A stretch of 64,000 bases of DNA from JAGBWK01 sp964544595 (GCA_964544595.1 CAZJBM010000001.1:1-64000), one strand, 5' to 3'. Numbered from the stretch's first letter, positions 16,827 to 26,691 are shown. Program-made: numbers and translations. The notes: generated from the sequence alone by a model not told the origin.

Positions 16827-18128
16827 TTACGCTCCGAAGTTGTCGTAGTGGATACTTTCGGGCTCCACGCCGAGCGAGTCGAGCATCTTGTTGACGGCGG
16901 CGCTCATAGGGCCTGGGCCGCACATATAGTATTCGATATCCTCAGGGTCGGGATGATCCTTGAGATATGTGTCGTAAATTACTTGGTGCACAAATCCGGG
17001 AGTGTATTTGACGCCTGCGGCATCGGCTGCCGGGTCGGGGCGGTCGAGCGCGAGGTGGAACTTGAAATTGGGGAACTCCTTTTCAAGCTTGAGGAAATCG
17101 TCAAGATAGAACACTTCATTGAGGGCGCGGGCACCGTAGAAATAGTTCATCACGCGGTCGGTGGTGTGAAGCGTCTTGGTCATGTGCATGATCTGGGCGC
17201 GGAGGGGTGCCATACCGGCGCCGCCGCCTATCCACATCATCTCTGCCTTTGAGTCAAAAATCGGATGGAAATCGCCGTAGGGTCCGCTCATTCTGACCTT
17301 GTCGCCGGGCTTCAGCGTGAAGATATAGCTCGATGCGATGCCGGGCATCACATCCATGAAGCCAACTTCAGGCTTCGGCTTAAACGGCGGGGTGGCGATT
17401 CTTACCGTCAGCATAATGCGGTCGCCCTCGGCGGGATAGTTAGCCATTGAGTAGGCGCGCACAGTCGTCTCGTTGTTGTGGCACTTAAGGGTGAACAACC
17501 CGAACTTCTCCCATGCCGGCAGATACTCTTCGCCGATAAGGCTCTTGTCGATATCCTTGTCGTAGTCCATCGAGTAGGGGGGGATCTTGATTTGGGCGTA
17601 AGAGCCGGGAATGAAATTCATGTGCTCGCCGGGGGGTAGAGCCACGATAAACTCCTTGATAAATGTGGCGACGTTGCGGTTAGAGATAACCTCACACTCC
17701 CATTCCTTGATGTCGAGCACCGATTCAGGCACATCGATTTTCATATCCTCCTTCACCTTCACCTGGCACCCCAGTCGCCAGTGATCCTTGATTTCCTTGC
17801 GGGTGAAATGAACAGTTTCGGTAGGAAGAATCTCGCCGCCACCCTCCGGCACGCGCACTTTGCACTGTCCGCAGCTGCCTTTGCCGCCGCAGGCCGAGGG
17901 GAGGAAGATGTTCTGGTCGGCGAGCGTCGACAGGAGAGTCTTCCCCGCAGGTGCCTCCACATCTTTCTTGCCGTTGATATTAATAGTCACGTTGCCGCTC
18001 TTGACAAGATATTTCTTTGCCACGAGCAGTATAATCACGAGCAGGAGCGTGATTAACAGGAAGATCGCCACGCCTGATATGAGTGTCGGCATGATCGGTT
18101 GCTGTAATATAATGAGTTCTGATAACAT
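16827..18128 (-). CDS. nqrF: Na+-translocating NADH:quinone reductase subunit F
   Basis: NqrF takes electrons from NADH through FAD and a 2Fe-2S centre into the NQR complex. The 433 residues have one N-terminal membrane helix (about 15-37), a ferredoxin domain with Cys80, Cys86, Cys89 and Cys121 (CGGKGSCGQC), then an FAD domain (RAYSMANYP) and an NADH domain (WIGGGAGMAPLR, CGPGPM). It is last gene of nqrABCDEF, 7 nt after nqrE. The window uses MLSELII as N-terminus; MPTLISG twelve residues later is possible. Confidence 0.97.
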   Translation of the reverse strand: MLSELIILQQPIMPTLISGVAIFLLITLLLVIILLVAKKYLVKSGNVTININGKKDVEAPAGKTLLSTLADQNIFLPSACGGKGSCGQCKVRVPEGGGEILPTETVHFTRKEIKDHWRLGCQVKVKEDMKIDVPESVLDIKEWECEVISNRNVATFIKEFIVALPPGEHMNFIPGSYAQIKIPPYSMDYDKDIDKSLIGEEYLPAWEKFGLFTLKCHNNETTVRAYSMANYPAEGDRIMLTVRIATPPFKPKPEVGFMDVMPGIASSYIFTLKPGDKVRMSGPYGDFHPIFDSKAEMMWIGGGAGMAPLRAQIMHMTKTLHTTDRVMNYFYGARALNEVFYLDDFLKLEKEFPNFKFHLALDRPDPAADAAGVKYTPGFVHQVIYDTYLKDHPDPEDIEYYMCGPGPMSAAVNKMLDSLGVEPESIHYDNFGA

Positions 18129-18135
18129 AACGGTG

Positions 18136-18753
18136 CTAAATCTTGATTCCTAAGAAGCTCATGAACGCTATGCCCATAAGGCCGGTGAGTATAAAGGTGA
18201 TACCTACGCCCTGGAGCGGCTTCGGTATCTTGGAGTAATTGGCGAGACGCTCGCGGATAGCGGCGATTGCGGTGATCGCGAGCAGCCACCCGAGGCCCCA
18301 ACCGGCTCCGGCCCATAATGCCGTGCCGACGCCCGGGAAATCGCGCTGTTGCATAAACAGCGAGCCGCCGAGGATTGCGCAGTTTACCGCGATCAGCGGC
18401 AGGAAGATGCCGAGCGACGCGTAGAGCGACGGGCTGTATTTCTCCACCGCCATTTCCACAAGCTGTGTCATCGAGGCTATCACCGCGATAAACATGATGA
18501 GCGAAAGGAAGCTGAGGTCGACGTCGGCATATTCGGCGCCGAGCCATTTCAGCGCGCCCTCCTGGAGCACGTAGGTGTTAAGCAGGTAGTTGATCGGAAG
18601 CGTGATCGTCAGCATAAACGTGACCGCAATGCCGAGCCCAAACGCCGTTTTGACATTCTTTGATACCGCCAGAAATGAACACATGCCTAAGAAATAGGCG
18701 AATATCATGTTGTCGACGAATATCGAGCGTATGAATATATTGAAATTTTCCAT
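18136..18753 (-). CDS. nqrE: Na+-translocating NADH:quinone reductase subunit E
   Basis: An integral-membrane subunit that with NqrD forms the inverted-repeat pair holding the intramembrane iron centre. The 205 residues have six hydrophobic helices. The family start MENFNIFIRSIFVDNMIFAY and the conserved GMCSFLAVSKN cysteine motif near residue 26 are present, as is the second-half NCAILGG cysteine. It lies between nqrD (15 nt upstream) and nqrF. Confidence 0.97.
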   Translation of the reverse strand: MENFNIFIRSIFVDNMIFAYFLGMCSFLAVSKNVKTAFGLGIAVTFMLTITLPINYLLNTYVLQEGALKWLGAEYADVDLSFLSLIMFIAVIASMTQLVEMAVEKYSPSLYASLGIFLPLIAVNCAILGGSLFMQQRDFPGVGTALWAGAGWGLGWLLAITAIAAIRERLANYSKIPKPLQGVGITFILTGLMGIAFMSFLGIKI

Positions 18754-18768
18754 TGTGACAGTTTGTGT

Positions 18769-19389
18769 TTAATCAATATCCTTGTTGTAGGAGCGGTGAA
18801 CCCATATCACGCAGCCGACTATGATAAGCGCCATAGGGGGCAGAATCATAAGGCCGTTGTTGACGTAGCCCGCTTCGTAGAAGCTGTCGGGCACTACCTG
18901 GTGTCCAAGCAACGTGCCGCTGCCTAAGAGCTCGCGGAAAAATCCTACAATTATGAGTATCAGCGCATAGCCGATGCCGTTGCCCACGCCGTCGAGAAAC
19001 GAGGGCCAGGGGCGGTTGGCCATGGCGAACGCTTCCAGGCGACCCATCAATATACAGTTGGTGATAATCAGCCCGATGAACACCGACAGTTGCTTGGCGA
19101 CGTCGTAGGCGTAGGCCAAGAGCAACTGATTGACTATCACCACGAGGCCGGCTACGACCACAAGCTGTACGATAATACGTATGTTGGTGGGTATCGTGTT
19201 GCGTATCAATGAGATAATGACGTTGGCAAAAGCGAGCACCGCGATTACCGAGAGGCCCATCACAATGGCTGGCTCAAGTTTGGCTGTCACGGCAAGCACT
19301 GAGCAGATGCCGAGAATCTGTACGATTACTGGGTTGTTTTTCGAGAATGGGTTGAAAAACACGTCTTTGTTCTTAATTTTCTCTGCCAT
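18769..19389 (-). CDS. nqrD: Na+-translocating NADH:quinone reductase subunit D
   Basis: The partner of NqrE in the membrane core. The 206 residues include NPVIVQILGICSVLAVTAKL with the conserved Cys near 29, and TNCILMGR with the second conserved Cys. Six membrane helices are evident. It is fourth in the operon, 5 nt after nqrC. Confidence 0.97.
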   Translation of the reverse strand: MAEKIKNKDVFFNPFSKNNPVIVQILGICSVLAVTAKLEPAIVMGLSVIAVLAFANVIISLIRNTIPTNIRIIVQLVVVAGLVVIVNQLLLAYAYDVAKQLSVFIGLIITNCILMGRLEAFAMANRPWPSFLDGVGNGIGYALILIIVGFFRELLGSGTLLGHQVVPDSFYEAGYVNNGLMILPPMALIIVGCVIWVHRSYNKDID

Positions 19390-19394
19390 GGTGC

Positions 19395-20132
19395 TTACTG
19401 TTTATTGCTGTTTGACGACTGGCGGGCGAGCGAGTCAAGATATTTGGTGTAGGGAGCGAGGCAGTTGTCTACCATTTCGCCGACGCCCTTGCTTGTGATT
19501 GTGCCGCCCGACACGCCTTGAACCTGATTTTTAAGCGAATCGGCCTCGGTCTTGATTATCTCGATAGGGTAGAAGTTGCCGTCTTTCAAGAGGTTAAGTC
19601 CATTGAAACGCTTCTGGAAAGGCTGATTCTCGATTTCGGCTCCCAGGCCCGGGGTCTCTCCCTGGTGGGAGAAATACGCGCCGTAGATAGTTGAGCCGTT
19701 GGTGTCGACCGATATGTAGCCCCAGATCGGGCCCCAAAGTCCGGCGCCAGACATTGGCAGTATGTATTTTGTGCCCGCGTCGTCGGTCTGGCATATGAAC
19801 ACCGGCAGTTGGCGCTCGCTTGCGGCGAGTTTGCTCTGCTTGGCCACGTCGATATTGAATATCTCGGCGTCGAAGCCTTCGGCTTTTTTCACTGTGTTGC
19901 CTTCGGCGTCGACTATCAGCATCTCGGTAATGTGGCTGTTGAATGACTCAATCACGTTGTTGTCCTCGACTGGTACTCTCACCGACTTCAATATCTGGAG
20001 CATCTTGTCGGCGTTGGCGTTGTCGGTCTGGCGGTCTTTGAGCGACATTGCGGTCAAAGCCAGCAACGACCCTACGACGAGCACCACAACCACGATATAT
20101 ATTATTGTATAAGTATTGCTCTGCTTATTCAT
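19395..20132 (-). CDS. nqrC: Na+-translocating NADH:quinone reductase subunit C
   Basis: NqrC carries a covalently bound FMN in the periplasm. The 245 residues hold one N-terminal membrane helix (about 8-30) and a soluble FMN-binding domain ending in GVSGGTITSKGV (207-218). In the family the FMN is attached through phosphoester to the last Thr of the S-G-x-T-x-T motif, here Thr213. The start overlaps the end of nqrB by 8 nt, a sign of translational coupling. Confidence 0.97.
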   Translation of the reverse strand: MNKQSNTYTIIYIVVVVLVVGSLLALTAMSLKDRQTDNANADKMLQILKSVRVPVEDNNVIESFNSHITEMLIVDAEGNTVKKAEGFDAEIFNIDVAKQSKLAASERQLPVFICQTDDAGTKYILPMSGAGLWGPIWGYISVDTNGSTIYGAYFSHQGETPGLGAEIENQPFQKRFNGLNLLKDGNFYPIEIIKTEADSLKNQVQGVSGGTITSKGVGEMVDNCLAPYTKYLDSLARQSSNSNKQ

Positions 20133-21339
20133 TGCTGTTGGATGTTTTTAGACGGCGTTGGCGACGTCGTATGTTGGACTGTACTACACAATAATCGATC
20201 AGCGGGGCCATCGCGTTCATAAACAGCACGGCGAGCATCGCGCCTTCGGGATAGCCGTTGTTGTATACGCGAATGATTATCGCTATCGCCCCGATCAGGA
20301 AACCGTAGATATATTTGCCTATGTTGGTGCGACACGCTGTCACGGGGTCGCTGGCCATGAACACGGCCGCGAACGCGAATCCGCCGAGACAGAGCTGGTC
20401 GGCAACGCTAAGCGAGGCCGAGGGATAGAGCGGCGACGCGAAGCAGTTGGCAATCAGCGACATCACCGCTCCTCCCGCAAATACCGAGATGATGATGCGC
20501 CATGAGGCTATGCCGGCGAAGAGAAGTATGGCCGCGCCGATGAGTATGCATAGGGTAGAGGTTTCGCCGAATGATCCGGGTATGAGACCGAGGAAGAGGT
20601 CCCAGGTCGATATGTGCTCGCCGACAGAGTTGGTAAGCGTGTCGGCGGTGGCTCCTGTGGCGAATTGGCCGAGAGGAGTGGCTCCGGAGAAGCCGTCGAC
20701 CGTCGCGCCCTCGCCGAGCCCCAATATGGGCTTCACGGGGATGAAGACGCCGTCGCCGCTCATCGCGCCGGGGTAGGCGAAGAATAGGAATGCTCTCGTC
20801 ACCAGAGCCACGTTGAAGATGTTGTAGCCCGTTCCGCCGAATATCTCCTTGACGAATATCACCGAGAAGGCCGTGGCCACTGCTATCATCCATATCGGAG
20901 TCTCAACGGGGCAGATAAGAGGTATGAGGATACCTGTAACGAGAAATCCCTCCTGTATTTCCTCTTTGCGTATCTGAGCCACGATGAACTCGATGCCCAG
21001 GCCTACGATGTATGATGTCAGCAGCTTAGGCAGCACGGCGAGCAGGCCGTAGAGCATCAGCGTCCAGAACGGGAACTCGGTAGCCCCCATCGACAGCCAG
21101 TGCTGGTAGCCAGCGTTGTACATACCGAACAATAAACAAGGCATGAGAGCGAGCACCACGACTATCATCGTGCGCTTGCTGTCCATGCTGTCGTGGATGT
21201 GCACCCCCGACGACGAGGTTGTCCGGGGCGTGAACAGAAATGACTCGAAGCCTTCGTAAACCGAGTGCAACGCGTGGAGCTTACCCTCGGGCTCGAAATT
21301 AGGCTTGATTTTGTCAAGCAATTTTCTTAATGCTTTCAC
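20125..21339 (-). CDS. nqrB: Na+-translocating NADH:quinone reductase subunit B
   Basis: The main membrane subunit, with about ten helices, covalent FMN and riboflavin, and part of the Na+ path. The 404 residues include the FMN attachment motif DGFSGATPLG with Thr221, and KEIFGGTGYNIFNVAL in the conserved core. The length is normal. The 3' end overlaps nqrC by 8 nt; nqrA ends 74 nt upstream. Confidence 0.97.
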   Translation of the reverse strand: MKALRKLLDKIKPNFEPEGKLHALHSVYEGFESFLFTPRTTSSSGVHIHDSMDSKRTMIVVVLALMPCLLFGMYNAGYQHWLSMGATEFPFWTLMLYGLLAVLPKLLTSYIVGLGIEFIVAQIRKEEIQEGFLVTGILIPLICPVETPIWMIAVATAFSVIFVKEIFGGTGYNIFNVALVTRAFLFFAYPGAMSGDGVFIPVKPILGLGEGATVDGFSGATPLGQFATGATADTLTNSVGEHISTWDLFLGLIPGSFGETSTLCILIGAAILLFAGIASWRIIISVFAGGAVMSLIANCFASPLYPSASLSVADQLCLGGFAFAAVFMASDPVTACRTNIGKYIYGFLIGAIAIIIRVYNNGYPEGAMLAVLFMNAMAPLIDYCVVQSNIRRRQRRLKTSNSNE

Positions 21340-21413
21340 TGTTTCGAGGAGTTAAAAATGTAAGTGTTTCGTACTTTAATACAAAATGACGACATTTTTG
21401 GGCCTATCCGTCA

Positions 21414-22754
21414 TTATTCAATTTCTTTACGCAGGTAATCGAGGCCCTCGCGCACTATCTTTTGCGCTTCGATTTTCGACGTGTCGCCATACTCGCCCAA
21501 TGCGAAATCCTCAGGCGCAACCTCGTATATACCAAGCTTTTCCATTTGGTCGATGTCGCGTCCGATGATCGCCTTTAGCAGATACTCGGCCATTATGTCC
21601 ATCGGCATATAGCGCTCATATTCACCCGACATGATGAACGCGCGCCTCCCCCCGTTGAGCCTCGCGTCGGGCTTGAAAGTCCCGCCGAAGAGGCCTGAGA
21701 GGAAGGTGCGGCTGGAGCTCATCTTCTTGGGGGAGAGCGAGGCCCAGCCCATGAATTCGTCAACGTCGTCTCCCTCGGGGATGACTGTCACCTGGCGGTA
21801 GGGGTATCGGAGGAAGCCGTCGAGCCCTACCTTCACGCCGGTGAGCACGTTGCCTGAGATGATGCGCCGATGGGCGTCGCTCGGCTTCAAATTGCCTGCC
21901 ACGATGGAAGATATGTCGCATCCGGCCACGGCTTCAACCACCTGCGGGGTAGCGACTTCAGAGCCTGCCACGGTGACGAATACGGTTGCGGGAGCCACGC
22001 CTGTCGATGCCGCGACGCCAATGCGCCAAAGGGTGGTGGCATCCATAGTCCACACAGTCTCGCCCTTGTTGACGGGAGCGATGTTGGCGATATGCACCCC
22101 GACGTTGCCCGACGGGTGCGGACCCGAAACGTCGATCATGTCGGCGCCCTTGATGTCGGGTAGCGAGCTGCCCGCGCGGCGCGCTATGTAAATTTTTCCG
22201 GAGGTAAGTTTCGAGAGCATGGTCACGGCCGCTTCAAGCTCGGCGGTCTTGTCGGCGAGGTACTCGGCGGGATCGATGGCGAGGGGAGCCGAGTCGATCG
22301 CTGTGACGAAGATGTCGCGGGGGGCTGCCTTGGGCAACGGCACGATGTCGTAAGGGCGCTGGCGCATCATCGCCCACAGCCCGGTGCGCTTGAGAAACGC
22401 TTTAATCTCTTCGGGGGAGTTTCCGGGGAGTTGCGCTGAGGCGGTGTCGTCCGCACCCGAGGGTTGGATCACGATACGCTCGATCTTGCGGCGCTCGCCT
22501 CTGACGATTTCTTTGACTATGCCGCTGACCGGGCTGACGAGCTTGATCTGGTCGTCGGCTTTGTCGCGCATTAGGGGCGCTCCGGCGCCCACGGCGTCGC
22601 CCTCCTTGACTTCGGTCTTAGGCTTGAAACCGGGGAAGTCGTCGGGGACAATGGCAGCGAGGGTAGGCTTGACGACCGCGGCTACCGCGGCCGACTCGGC
22701 TTTGCCCTCGATTTTGAGGTCGATGCCTTTGGTGATTGACAGATTGTGGTTCAT
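21414..22754 (-). CDS. nqrA: Na+-translocating NADH:quinone reductase subunit A
   Basis: A cytoplasmic-side subunit involved in ubiquinone or menaquinone interaction. The 446 residues follow the family from SITKGIDLKIEGKA at the N-terminus through a lipoyl-like region (KTEVKEGDAVGAGAPL) to a C-terminal part. It is first gene of the operon, with a -7 box 93-100 nt before the ATG. The GC-rich wobble use fits the neighbouring housekeeping genes. Confidence 0.96.
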   Translation of the reverse strand: MNHNLSITKGIDLKIEGKAESAAVAAVVKPTLAAIVPDDFPGFKPKTEVKEGDAVGAGAPLMRDKADDQIKLVSPVSGIVKEIVRGERRKIERIVIQPSGADDTASAQLPGNSPEEIKAFLKRTGLWAMMRQRPYDIVPLPKAAPRDIFVTAIDSAPLAIDPAEYLADKTAELEAAVTMLSKLTSGKIYIARRAGSSLPDIKGADMIDVSGPHPSGNVGVHIANIAPVNKGETVWTMDATTLWRIGVAASTGVAPATVFVTVAGSEVATPQVVEAVAGCDISSIVAGNLKPSDAHRRIISGNVLTGVKVGLDGFLRYPYRQVTVIPEGDDVDEFMGWASLSPKKMSSSRTFLSGLFGGTFKPDARLNGGRRAFIMSGEYERYMPMDIMAEYLLKAIIGRDIDQMEKLGIYEVAPEDFALGEYGDTSKIEAQKIVREGLDYLRKEIE

Positions 22755-23264
22755 ATAGTGTCTATTAGATGTTGTCGGGGATATGTGTGCCTGGCGGGGT
22801 GGCGGTCGGCGTCGCCGGCCGAGAATTGTACCGATGTCGGAAAGCGCAAATTTACGTATTTTTTCGTTAAAAAGGTAGAAGATAGACCCAATAAAACTAT
22901 TGTATCAGAAAAAAGATATGTTTTAAAATCAATTATGGCGAAATGCGCGATTTTTTGCGGCCAAAAATTTTGCTGATTGAAATAAAAAAGATAATTTTGC
23001 GGTTAGATTTCGCGAAAGTATGGCCAAAATCAGCCATAGAGCATAATATCATGGAAAAATAATTACCAGAAAAACAGCTCCGTTTTATTGAGGTCTGGAA
23101 TCTTAATGAAACAATCTTGCCGTCGAAATCGACAGCGTCCGCCCCAGCGCCTCGGCGCAGGGCATGAAAAGCGGCTCTCAATTGACTTGACACGAAAAAA
23201 ATAAACAAAAAATACAAAACAATCAACAATCATTATTAATCCTTAAATTAATTTAAAGTTATTT
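22755..23264. other. Divergent intergenic region between nqrA and exbB
   Basis: 510 nt without a gene. It holds the nqrA -7 box (22847-22854) and an AT-rich stretch before exbB. I see no convincing promoter for exbB, no hairpin with T-run and no RNA motif. The two ORFs of 76 and 98 codons are AT-rich and show no protein features. Confidence 0.55.
22847..22854 (-). promoter_or_regulatory. -7 box of the nqr operon
   Basis: Minus strand TAAATTTG, a perfect TAnnTTTG match. It would give a leader of roughly 85 nt before nqrA. No exact TTTG is present upstream at the usual distance. Confidence 0.5.
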
Positions 23265-24176
23265 ATGGAAGCTCAAAAGCCCAATGCTACCCAGCCGCTT
23301 TCAGCAGCTGCAAAGAAAGACCTCAAGCCCGGTAACAACGTAGGCGGCGTTAAAAACGCGTTCCTCATCATTCTCGCTTGCTTGGTCATCGCTGTTCTTC
23401 TCTTCCTTTTCCTCTTCGGTAATCCCGCTCATTTCCTCGATGAAGAGACTCTCGGCCAGCTTTCTGGTATCGGCCGTCATTCAATGGCCTTCGCCGATGA
23501 GACAATCGTAGGCAAAGCTCACCCCCAGAACCTTATCGGTACTATCTACAAGGGCGGTTTCATCGTGCCTATCCTCCAAACTCTCTTCCTCACCGTTATC
23601 GTTCTCTCTGTTGAGCGTTACATCGCTCTCTCTGGCGCTAAAGGCAAAGGCGACATCACCAAATTCGTTGCCGGCGTTAAGGCAAGCCTTCTTAAAAACG
23701 ATATCGCTGGCGCAAAAGAACTTTGCCGCAAACAGCGCGGATCGGTTGCCGCAGTAGTTTACGCTGCCCTCAACCGCTACGACGAAATGGACAAGAACAC
23801 CGTTCTCTCTAAAGAGCAGAAAATCGCTACCCTTCAGAAAGAAGTTGAAGAGGCTACCGCAGTTGAGATGCCCTCTCTCCAGCAGAACCTCCCCATCGTC
23901 GCTACCCTCACCACTCTCGGTACACTCGTTGGTCTTCTCGGTACTGTGATCGGTATGATCAAGTCATTCCAGGCTCTTTCCGCATCAGGTGCTCCTGACT
24001 CTACCGAACTTTCAACCGGTATCTCTGAGGCACTTATCAACACCGCCTTCGGTATCGCAACCGGTGCGTTCGCCGTTATCTCTTACAACTACTACACTAA
24101 CAAGATCGACAAACTCACCTACGCAATCGACGAGATCGGCTTCACTATCGTACAAACATTTGCCGCAACTCACTAA
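23265..24176 (+). CDS. exbB: MotA/TolQ/ExbB proton channel family protein
   Basis: The inner-membrane stator channel that energises TonB. The 303 residues have a hydrophobic helix near 30-50, a second near 90-110 (FIVPILQTLFLTVIVLSVERY), a cytoplasmic loop (about 120-200) and the paired helices with the conserved LPIVATLTTLGTLVGLLGTVIGM and GISEALINTAFGIATGAFAV segments (in part). The family Thr and Pro residues of the ion path are visible. It is first of exbB-exbD-exbD-tonB. The codon use is strongly biased, suggesting high expression. Confidence 0.93.
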   Translation: MEAQKPNATQPLSAAAKKDLKPGNNVGGVKNAFLIILACLVIAVLLFLFLFGNPAHFLDEETLGQLSGIGRHSMAFADETIVGKAHPQNLIGTIYKGGFIVPILQTLFLTVIVLSVERYIALSGAKGKGDITKFVAGVKASLLKNDIAGAKELCRKQRGSVAAVVYAALNRYDEMDKNTVLSKEQKIATLQKEVEEATAVEMPSLQQNLPIVATLTTLGTLVGLLGTVIGMIKSFQALSASGAPDSTELSTGISEALINTAFGIATGAFAVISYNYYTNKIDKLTYAIDEIGFTIVQTFAATH

Positions 24177-24232
24177 TCCCCTATTTACACATTAATTAAT
24201 ACATTCACAAAAACGATAATTAATCTGAAAAT

Positions 24233-24982
24233 ATGGGAAAAATAAAAGTAAAAAGAAAAAGTACGCTCATCGACATGACCGCCATGTCGGACGTTACGGT
24301 TCTTTTGCTTACTTTCTTCATGTTGACCTCGACCTTCCTCCAGAAGGAGCCGACTCAGGTTATTACCCCCCCATCGGTATCGGATGAGGTTGTGCCTATC
24401 GAAAACCTGGCGCAAATCCTCGTCGCTTCGGACGACGCTAAGAAAACCCCCAAGGTATATCTTTCGATCACCGGCGAAGCAGATCCCGACATCCCTGCCG
24501 ACGATCCCGGCAAATGGGGCACTGAAAACCTCCGCAAGCAGGTGCTTCGCATCGCTGCGCAGCGTTTCCAGGAGAAGAGCGGTCATAACCCCGGCATCAC
24601 AGAAGCCGACATCGAGAAGTTCAGCAAAATCGGAACATTCGGCGTGCCCATGATGGTGCTCCACAACTTCCTCAACCTCGACCAGACTCAGCAGGATGAG
24701 GTGCTCAGCAACCTTAACGACCCTCGTTCAGGTATTCCATTGAAGACCGTCAGAACCAAAGAAGGCAAAGAGTATAACGAATTCCAGATTTGGATGAGCG
24801 CGATCCGCGACACTGACAACCCTGAACTCTCCGACAACATCATGCGTACAGGTAAAGGTATCGCCATCAAGGCCGACCAGACTACCTCGTTCGATCTCGT
24901 TGCCGACGTGCTTAACAATCTCCGCGACATCAAGATGAACAAGTTCACCGTGATGACCGCACTCAAAACCGAAAACGACTAA
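24233..24982 (+). CDS. exbD: Biopolymer transporter ExbD, first copy
   Basis: A single-pass inner-membrane partner of ExbB. The 249 residues begin with a short basic cytoplasmic tail (GKIKVKRKSTLIDMTAMSD) and a helix that carries the ion-binding Asp (DVTVLLLTFFMLTSTFL), followed by a long periplasmic domain (about 45-249). It is longer than the 140-residue enterobacterial ExbD, as is common in Bacteroidota. The stop is 4 nt before the second exbD. Confidence 0.9.
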   Translation: MGKIKVKRKSTLIDMTAMSDVTVLLLTFFMLTSTFLQKEPTQVITPPSVSDEVVPIENLAQILVASDDAKKTPKVYLSITGEADPDIPADDPGKWGTENLRKQVLRIAAQRFQEKSGHNPGITEADIEKFSKIGTFGVPMMVLHNFLNLDQTQQDEVLSNLNDPRSGIPLKTVRTKEGKEYNEFQIWMSAIRDTDNPELSDNIMRTGKGIAIKADQTTSFDLVADVLNNLRDIKMNKFTVMTALKTEND

Positions 24983-24986
24983 TCAA

Positions 24987-25748
24987 ATGGCACAAATAGA
25001 ACAATCAGACGGCGGCAAAAAGAAAAAAGGCGCCCAGAAAAAGATGTCGATCCACGTGGACTTCACTCCCATGGTGGATATGAACATGCTCTTGATCACG
25101 TTCTTCATGCTTTGTACCACGATGATCAAGTCTCAGACCCTCAGCATCATGCTTCCCGCTCCTCCCGACGAAAGCCAGCAGGAGAACAACGCTGAAAAAG
25201 TAGCCGACACCCGCGCTATTACCCTTATCCTCGACACCAACCGCGACAAAGACGGCTCGATCAAGTCGAACGACCAGGGCAAATTCGACGACGTTGTCTA
25301 CTACTACGAAGGCCAGGTGACTACGAAAGACGGTAAATTCTACGACGTTAACGGCAACGAAATCGCCAATCCTCTTAAGGTCGTTCAGTTTATCGGCAAC
25401 GAAGGCACGGGAGCTGACGCTAAGTACCACGGCATTCGCGAAATCCTTCGCAAAAAGAATGCTTCAGTTGTGAAAGCTATTGAAGAGCAGAAGAAGCTTT
25501 GGCGTGAAGGCCGTCTCACCGACGAAGAGTTCAACGCCAAGCGCGACGAAATCGCTAACAATAAGACTGACTACCAGAGCGCCCAGGTATCAATCAAGGC
25601 TACTGACCGCGCTTCCTGGCAATCACTTATCTCAGCGCTCGACGAGATGCAGATCAACGCTATCACCCAGTATCGTATCAGTACATTCTCTGACGATGAT
25701 AAGGTAATTCTTGACGACTACAAGAAGACCCACAATATCGCCGACTGA
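24987..25748 (+). CDS. exbD: Biopolymer transporter ExbD, second copy
   Basis: The 253-residue paralogue of the gene just upstream. A lysine-rich N-terminus (GGKKKKGAQKKMSIHVDFTP) is followed by MVDMNMLLITFFMLCTTMI, the helix with the conserved Asp, and a long periplasmic domain with a charged middle (about 160-190, coiled-coil-like). Two dissimilar ExbD proteins encoded side by side could form a hetero-dimer in the stator; this is inference. Confidence 0.9.
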   Translation: MAQIEQSDGGKKKKGAQKKMSIHVDFTPMVDMNMLLITFFMLCTTMIKSQTLSIMLPAPPDESQQENNAEKVADTRAITLILDTNRDKDGSIKSNDQGKFDDVVYYYEGQVTTKDGKFYDVNGNEIANPLKVVQFIGNEGTGADAKYHGIREILRKKNASVVKAIEEQKKLWREGRLTDEEFNAKRDEIANNKTDYQSAQVSIKATDRASWQSLISALDEMQINAITQYRISTFSDDDKVILDDYKKTHNIAD

Positions 25749-25784
25749 TGAATAGATTTATTAACCTTTAAAATTTGTAAGACA

Positions 25785-26669
25785 ATGGCAAAAGACGTAG
25801 ATCTTTCATCGAAACAATGGACCGATATTATCTTTGAAGGCAAGAACAAGGAGTTCGGAGCCTATAAGCTTCGCCAGAAATCGGATAAACGCCACAACAT
25901 GGCCCTCCTTTGGACTGTTGTCGGTCTCGCGATTATCCTTCTCGCCGGATGGGGCTACAGCCTCTACTCGGCAATGAAGCAGAGAGAGCGCGAAGAGGCT
26001 GAGCTCGCTCGCCTCAAACTTCTCGAGCAGCAGGCTCTCGCTGAGCTCGAAGCCCAGCAGCAGGAGGACACCACTCCCGAGAATATCATGGAGCCCGAGA
26101 TTCCTGAAGCTCCCCAGGCACTCGCCGAAGAGATTCTTAATACTGAACAGTTCACCGAATTCCAAATCGTTACCGACGATCAGGCTACTGAGGTTAAGAC
26201 CAATGAGGAAATGGCTCAGTCAGCAACCGCTATCGGTAGCGTGGACTTCGACCAGGGTACTGATAACCTCGAGGTTGTACGCGAATACAAGAATGAGGTA
26301 ATCGTAGAGGAGAAGAAAGAAACTCCTCCCCCGGTAATCGAGGAGAACAAGGTGTTTACCTCTGTAGAGCAGATGCCTACTTTCCCCGGTGGTGAAGCTG
26401 AACTTATGAAGTATCTTGGTTCGCATATCAAGTACCCCCAGATGGCCGCAGAGAACGGAGTTCAGGGTCGCGTGGTAGTTCAGTTCGTCGTTACCAAAAC
26501 CGGTTCAATCGGCGAAGTGAAGGTCGTACGCGGTAAGGACCCCGACCTCGACAAAGAGGCTGTTCGCGTGGTTAAGACTCTTCCGAAGTTCAACCCCGGT
26601 AAGATGAACGGTCAGCCTGTGAACGTATGGTTCACCCTTCCCGTTAACTTCAAACTCCAGAACATGTAA
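25785..26669 (+). CDS. tonB: Energy transducer TonB
   Basis: TonB links the ExbBD motor to outer-membrane receptors. The 294 residues have a cytoplasmic N-terminus (about 1-36), one membrane helix (about 38-59), a Glu/Ala/Gln-rich periplasmic spacer with a coiled-coil look (65-115), a proline-containing stretch, and the C-terminal TonB domain (about 205-294: EQMPTFPGGEAELMKYL, GRVVVQFVVTKTGSIG, VNVWFTLPVNFKLQ). It is last gene of the cluster and is followed by a strong terminator. Confidence 0.95.
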   Translation: MAKDVDLSSKQWTDIIFEGKNKEFGAYKLRQKSDKRHNMALLWTVVGLAIILLAGWGYSLYSAMKQREREEAELARLKLLEQQALAELEAQQQEDTTPENIMEPEIPEAPQALAEEILNTEQFTEFQIVTDDQATEVKTNEEMAQSATAIGSVDFDQGTDNLEVVREYKNEVIVEEKKETPPPVIEENKVFTSVEQMPTFPGGEAELMKYLGSHIKYPQMAAENGVQGRVVVQFVVTKTGSIGEVKVVRGKDPDLDKEAVRVVKTLPKFNPGKMNGQPVNVWFTLPVNFKLQNM

Positions 26670-26691
26670 TTCATTACATATCCTTTTTTCA

